Source: Flavobacterium cerinum (GTDB taxonomy: Bacteria > Bacteroidota > Bacteroidia > Flavobacteriales > Flavobacteriaceae). From it: a DNA stretch of 64,000 nucleotides. Made by a program: the position numbers and the translations under genes. Positions 62,801 to 64,000 of the stretch are shown one piece after another. Numbering within the stretch: position 1 is the stretch's first letter; each line of letters starts with the position of its first letter. The stretch lies in the NCBI RefSeq assembly GCF_024496085.1, contig NZ_CP101751.1, positions 868,001 to 932,000 of the forward strand, in the 5' to 3' direction. Under the pieces are notes generated by a model. The model did no database searches. It saw only the letters and a program-made list of their open reading frames with translations, and was not told the origin of the DNA.

Positions 62801-63319
62801 TTATGGTGTCTGTTTTTTAAGTTCACCGGCTAATTTGGTTTCGATGTCATTCTTCGCTTTTATAACATCATCGATTTTTTCATTTGGAACCGTCATGGAA
62901 AGGACGTAGTGTTTGATTTTCCATTCTCCGTCTTTCTTTATCATAACGCCAGAACCGCGACAAATCTTCATTTGAGTATCTAAAAGCTCGTCAAACCAGG
63001 CAATGGTGAGATCTTCATTAAAGTAAATGTTGCGTTGTAATGATTTAAAATTCCAGGCCTGCCCTTTGTCAAAGTAAGGTTTGGCAAACGCTTCAAACTC
63101 TTTTTTATCCCAGTTTTCAGTTGCATCGGTACCGATATAGATGGCATCATCAGTCAGATCATCGAAATAATCATTGTAATTAGCTTCTGCGGCAGCCTGA
63201 TGCCATTCGTCGAGTGTTATATTGATTTCCTGTTTTTCTTCTTCGATAGCTTCTTTACCGGGTTTTATACAGGAAGTAAAAAGGCAGACAGTTGCTGCAA
63301 GTAGTAGTGTCTTTTGCAT
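62801..63319 (-). CDS. NTF2-like/SnoaL-type lipoprotein
   Basis: Exported lipoprotein of 172 aa; lipobox FTSC with acylated Cys17. The mature domain is an NTF2-like cone fold (YNDYFDDLTDDAIYIGTDATENWDKKEF, IYFNEDLTIAWFDELLDTQM, VMIKKDGEWKIKHYVLSM). Such domains bind small ligands or act as immunity/stress proteins in many families. Located 1 nt after the aldehyde-dehydrogenase stop, so likely co-transcribed from it. Confidence 0.88.
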   Translation of the reverse strand: MQKTLLLAATVCLFTSCIKPGKEAIEEEKQEINITLDEWHQAAAEANYNDYFDDLTDDAIYIGTDATENWDKKEFEAFAKPYFDKGQAWNFKSLQRNIYFNEDLTIAWFDELLDTQMKICRGSGVMIKKDGEWKIKHYVLSMTVPNEKIDDVIKAKNDIETKLAGELKKQTP

Positions 63320-63320
63320 G

Positions 63321-64000
63321 TTAGTGTTGTATTAGTACCGTTTTTATGTTTACAAATTCGTGTATGCCTTCTTCTGATAATTCACGACCGTATCCTGATT
63401 TTTTAATTCCGCCGAAAGGTAATCTCGGATCCGATTTTACCATTTCGTTGATAAAAACAGCTCCTTCTTCAAATTCTGAAATACGGGATTTAATAGTGTT
63501 TATGTCTTTGGTGAATATTGAAACGCCTAATCCGAAACGGGATGTATTGCTGATAGTAATAGCTTCGTTAAGCGTTTTAAAAGGAAGCAAAGCGGCTACC
63601 GGACCAAAAACTTCTTCGTTAAAAACCGGCATGTTTTCGGTAATATTTGTTACTATAGTCGGGTCAAAATAAGCTTCGTTACGGTTTCCGCCAAAAGCGA
63701 TTGTTGCGCCCATAGCGACTGATTTTTGAACCTGCGCTTCAACTTCTTGCGCTAAATCTACGCGAGCCATCGGACCGATTTGTGTATCCGGATCCATTGG
63801 GTCACCCATTTTTAACTGGCTTAAAGCGATTTTATACTTTTCAAGGAATGTGTCGTATATAGTTTCTTGTATCAAAAACCGTTTTCCGGCAATACAACTC
63901 TGACCGGCATTTTGCATTCGGGCGTTAACAGCTGTGCTAACCGCTTTTTCAAGATCGGCATCTTCGCAAACGATAAAGGCATTGCTACCGCCCAGTTCCA
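63321..64000 (-). CDS. Aldehyde dehydrogenase, succinate-semialdehyde type (partial, 5' end missing)
   Basis: Right-edge fragment of an NAD(P)-dependent aldehyde dehydrogenase; 225 residues of the C-terminal half are visible. The catalytic-site region includes ELGGSNAFIV with the general-base Glu and the nucleophile Cys in RMQNAGQSC, and EEVFGPVAALLPF and PFGGIKKSGYGRELS are conserved. The pattern is closest to succinate-semialdehyde dehydrogenase/YneI types. The internal ATG at 63917 is not the start; the frame is open to 64000. Confidence 0.93.
   Translation of the reverse strand, partial: ELGGSNAFIVCEDADLEKAVSTAVNARMQNAGQSCIAGKRFLIQETIYDTFLEKYKIALSQLKMGDPMDPDTQIGPMARVDLAQEVEAQVQKSVAMGATIAFGGNRNEAYFDPTIVTNITENMPVFNEEVFGPVAALLPFKTLNEAITISNTSRFGLGVSIFTKDINTIKSRISEFEEGAVFINEMVKSDPRLPFGGIKKSGYGRELSEEGIHEFVNIKTVLIQH

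Noticed and set aside
1..64000. CRISPR arrays, tRNA, rRNA, riboswitches and prophage genes
   Set aside because: No regularly spaced direct repeats, no tRNA cloverleaf or rRNA stretch, no recognised riboswitch core, and no phage structural gene was seen on either strand.

Overview
The window looks like a chromosomal segment of a Flavobacterium-like member of the Flavobacteriaceae (Bacteroidota). The evidence is the low-to-moderate GC with strong A/T bias, many lipoproteins with late lipobox cysteines, promoters of the Bacteroidota type (TTG/TTTG, about 19 nt, then TAnnTTTG), very weak ribosome binding sites, a complete Bat (aerotolerance) operon, a PorZ-like type IX secretion protein, a CarboxypepD_reg-plug TonB-dependent receptor and a long eukaryote-type IleS. 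No rRNA, tRNA, CRISPR array or prophage was recognised.

Layout. 1-612: left-edge SDR oxidoreductase (partial). 0.8-9.7 kb: a tightly packed operon moxR / DUF58 / BatD-like membrane protein / batA / batB / batC / batD / batE. 9.7-12.3 kb: cvpA, two conserved hypotheticals and pheS. 12.4-20.5 kb: GH92 mannosidase, TerC, gpsA, two orphan lipoproteins and an iron-type alcohol dehydrogenase. 20.5-24 kb: a leftward yicC-gmk-nadD run, then an ArsC-like/EamA pair. 24-27.4 kb: DinB, a DUF3298 lipoprotein, a trans-sulfuration PLP enzyme and an outer-membrane protein. 27.6-41 kb: porZ-recO, ileS-dksA-like-lspA, a leftward M14-like peptidase / 5-FCL / tiny lipoprotein run, then uvrC and a patatin-barrel fusion. 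41-50.3 kb: an amino-acid permease followed by homogentisate and hydroxyphenylpyruvate dioxygenases (tyrosine breakdown), a candidate small RNA, DUF3108, a tryptophan-dioxygenase-family gene, an M23-like lipoprotein and pgi. 50.3-55.8 kb is the most accessory-looking part: a 53-aa double-glycine-leader peptide next to a CPBP protease-family membrane protein, a TonB-dependent receptor, and a complete IS3-family element. 55.8-64 kb: dsbA-like, mfd, lipoprotein, threonine dehydrogenase, an exported truncated-hemoglobin-like lipoprotein with a membrane HMA-fold partner, an NTF2-like lipoprotein and a right-edge aldehyde dehydrogenase (partial).

How it fits together. Most of the window is housekeeping: envelope stress and biogenesis (Bat, LspA, PorZ, TonB receptor), translation (PheS, IleS), nucleotide/NAD supply (Gmk, NadD), DNA repair (UvrC, Mfd, RecO) and amino-acid catabolism. 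The best candidates for something undescribed are the GG-leader peptide/CPBP pair (50706-51382), the truncated-hemoglobin lipoprotein pair (61648-62663), and the roughly 110-nt structured transcript between a consensus promoter and a terminator (45598-45708). Product names are from recognised motifs in the translated sequence. No database search was run.
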